Notes under the pieces: model-generated
What the model saw: only the letters and a program-made list of their open reading frames with translations
Database searches by the model: none
What the model was told of the DNA's origin: nothing
Part shown: positions 61,980-64,000 of the stretch, piece after piece
How the letters are laid out: each line of letters opens with the position of its first letter
Numbering within the stretch: position 1 is the first letter of the stretch
Source of the DNA: Agarophyton chilense
Taxonomy: Eukaryota; Rhodophyta; Florideophyceae; Gracilariales; Gracilariaceae
Direction: 5' to 3'
Length of the DNA: 64,000 nt
Assembly (NCBI GenBank): GCA_030374765.1
Contig: JARGXX010000092.1
Location: forward strand, 1,178,001-1,242,000
Made by a program: the position numbers and the translations under genes

Positions 61980-63763
61980 AGTACGGAATAACTAGCTCTA
62001 AATGGGCTTCCGCCTACGAAGGGTAGGCTTGGTTGCCACGTGGCAACCCACTATATACGCCGTTGCCAATCCGGTATTTCCCTACAAAGGGTCGAATCGG
62101 ATGCGCCGTTGCAGACCGAGATCCCACGTGTAACATACCACCTTGCTGGATATCTTCGGGATGCCGCTTCATAACTTCATCCCAGCCGTTGCAGTTACCT
62201 ATGAGTATCATAGTACTTGGAAACCTCTTGGCGCTCATTTGCTTCCGACCGCCGTATGATCGCCTGTTTTGGACGTCCGATAGGGTCTATTGGAACGAGG
62301 TGCATGAGCCCGATGGTCGTTTACGTCAATCCTTGGAGTTCTTCTTTTGTTGGCACCAGGTGGAGTTTCACGACATGAGCGCAGACAAACGTCCTTCGTC
62401 ATATCTCTCGCTTCCCCGTGTGAATGAGAACCAATGGGGCATGTAATGGCGTGTCTCGCCGCTTTTTTTGGTTCCCACACTGTCCGTGGTGGCGTATCAT
62501 TCGTCTCAACTCATGGGCGACGACAATGACTGAAGGTCTTGGTTATCCTGGCAGATACTCTTCGTTGAGCTCGGCGTGATGTCTCTTATGGCCTTCCTGG
62601 ATATCGCGAAGTACGGAGTCCGTGTTAATGTTCATTTGGATGATTGGTGGTAATGGAAAGAAAAGCACCTACCCGGTCGTCGAGGTCATTTAATCCCACT
62701 TCCGGACATCATGATCCGTTTCCTAAGGAACCTGGGTATCCAGAATATGGTTTGTGAGACACAGTTCGCTGTCGAGAAGGCCGACGGTTCTTTTGGATCA
62801 TGGCCTACAGGTGGAGTGGAGCAAGACTCCAAGTTCCTTTGATATAACCACGATACCGACTCGTTCACGCCGATTCCGCTACATCCGCAGGGTCAAAATG
62901 ACACTCGTGCCTATACCGCCAAGCCTTTGAGGAATCAACCATGAGACATTCCGAGGCATCATGTGCCTGACGATTACACGGAGGCCATTGGATTCGATCC
63001 CCTGTGCTTCGAGCCTGATTTGGAAGCCACGCAGTTGGTTCCTGCTGGTATGTCCGATGGAGAATACTTCGGTGAAGATCCCTTCATCTTACACGCAAAG
63101 GGCGTCAATCCTCAGGTCGAGTCCGCTGTTTGGTTGCCGACTGATTCCTCTCCTCCAGCTCTTCCGGGCGCTGCTTCTCACAATGAACTCTCATAGAAGC
63201 CGCCCATTGCCCAAGTGGAGGTCCCTCCCGGCGAGGTTACTGTCGAAGCCGAAAGTCCTGTAGGTGATGTGAGGGCTGAGAAATCCACTTTGGGCGTGGA
63301 CATCGCTCCGTCCTCTCCGTTGCCGCATTTTCCCGCTTCGGTCACGGCTTCAGCGGCGGATCTCGGACATATCTGCCGTACCGTTGGTATTACTGCCTCA
63401 ATAGAAATTGCGATAGATCTGAGAAAAGATTGGTCCTCGGCGCGTCGTTCGGCGCGCTACGCCGCGGTTGTCCAACAGGGTCAGGATCTGAAGACCGCTA
63501 TGATCAATCTCCTGCAGCAAAATGCACAAATGATGTCCCAGAGGGTTATTCCCGACTTGGATGCCCGGTATGGTCTAACTTTGAGCAACTGGGAAGCCTC
63601 CGATAATGACAATGGTTTCTCATATTAATCTCCGCCGAAGAAGCGTGCTCGGCTCGCTGAGGCCGGTTATATTGGTACTGTGGGCTCCTCGGGTGACACT
63701 AGTCCCGGTTTCGCTCCTGCAAGTTTCAATGAGGACGACGGAGCTACTCCTGCGCCGCCCTAG
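61980..63763 (+). pseudogene. copy 3 of the antisense accessory ORF family, broken
   Basis: Plus-strand frames matching the 618-residue ORF of element 1 and its copy in element 2. FIPAVAVTYEY (62160 region) aligns with FSVSYYVQYG; RLRQSLEFFFCWHQVEFHDM (62320-62380) with RLRVSMSYFFCWYNVEFFDL of copy 2; SWLSWQILFVELGVMSLM with AEWVLFAFMEFLQAA; IPLPDIMIRFLRNLGIQN (62690-62740) with VPYHLVCLLAEMELQNN. The rest (62963-63763) is a Pro/acid-rich linker, a helix (LRKDWSSARRSARYAAVVQQ) and, after a stop at 63626, a basic SPPKKRARL that looks like a nuclear localisation signal. At least five stops or frame changes. Confidence 0.68.
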
Positions 63764-64000
63764 TGACTCCTCTTGGTGTTAGGAGCGCTTGCGCAAACCT
63801 TGAGGTCATGGCGAGGGCTGTTAGCCCTCTAATAGTTAGTCAAAAAAAGTAACGGCTGTTCTTTCTTAAAGTTGCTGTTTTATTCCTCAAACGTGCGTAC
63901 CGCGGGACGGCGTGCCAACCTTTAAAGCGTCTCAGATCTTCTTCAGGTGTCGCCTGAAAACTGACTTTGTTCCCTGATGCGGGAGCTACAGCGAACCGTC
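63764..64000. other. window end, possible pol tail on minus strand
   Basis: On the minus strand a short open frame (about 63999-63843, with PEEDLRRFKGWHAVPRYAR) enters from beyond the window. If the antisense arrangement of elements 1 and 2 holds, this would be the C-terminus of a third gypsy pol. Confidence 0.3.

Noticed and set aside
1..64000. CRISPR arrays, bacterial operons, riboswitches, rRNA
   Set aside because: None seen; the window is eukaryotic nuclear sequence and the only arrays are the microsatellites and short tandem repeats listed.

Overview
This window is nuclear DNA from a eukaryote. The host genes cover pre-rRNA processing, snRNPs, Mediator, UV-damage recognition and plastid-type metabolism. 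Most are single-exon; three have one short intron (68, 73 and 92 nt). None is in an operon. A zinc-knuckle DDB2 of the plant type, an RPIA with a transit-like leader and a DUF493 protein point to Archaeplastida. Sparse tiny introns, tight gene clusters and dense LTR/Harbinger repeats suggest a florideophyte red alga of the Chondrus kind. That taxonomic call is inference.

Layout. 1-7.7 kb: gene cluster (argininosuccinate lyase, cut by the window edge; UTP14; an LCM-type methyltransferase; a membrane coiled-coil protein). 8.45-11.5 kb: a PIF/Harbinger DNA transposon with matched terminal inverted repeats and a 3-bp target duplication. 11.6-13.6 kb: AT-rich debris and an (AC)n microsatellite. 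13.65-26.5 kb: an inverted solo LTR, then a nearly intact 11.8-kb Ty3/gypsy chromovirus-like element (element 1) with 916-bp LTRs, 5-bp target duplication, primer-binding site and polypurine tract. 26.5-35 kb: a decayed second element on the minus strand (element 2), carrying two oppositely oriented 446-bp solo LTRs of its own family. 35-36.8 kb: a second, different Harbinger remnant. 38.9-55.3 kb: the main gene cluster (a 517-aa unknown, DDB2, U1A/U2B''-like, EEF2KMT-like, a secreted protein, RPIA, MPND-like JAMM protease, MED20, DUF493, a small spliced gene, pirin). 55.8-58 kb: a pogo-type transposon with 24-bp inverted repeats. 58.3-61.5 kb: a decayed retroelement pol. 62-63.8 kb: a third copy of the accessory ORF described next.

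The most interesting item is a protein family carried by the gypsy elements. Element 1 has an intact ~618-aa ORF antisense to gag-pol, between the chromodomain ORF and the 3' LTR. Broken homologues lie at 27.8-29.6 kb, again antisense to the pol of element 2, and at 62.0-63.8 kb. I do not recognise the family. The repeated antisense arrangement suggests a conserved accessory gene rather than a chance ORF.

All assignments come from reading translations by eye; no database search was run.
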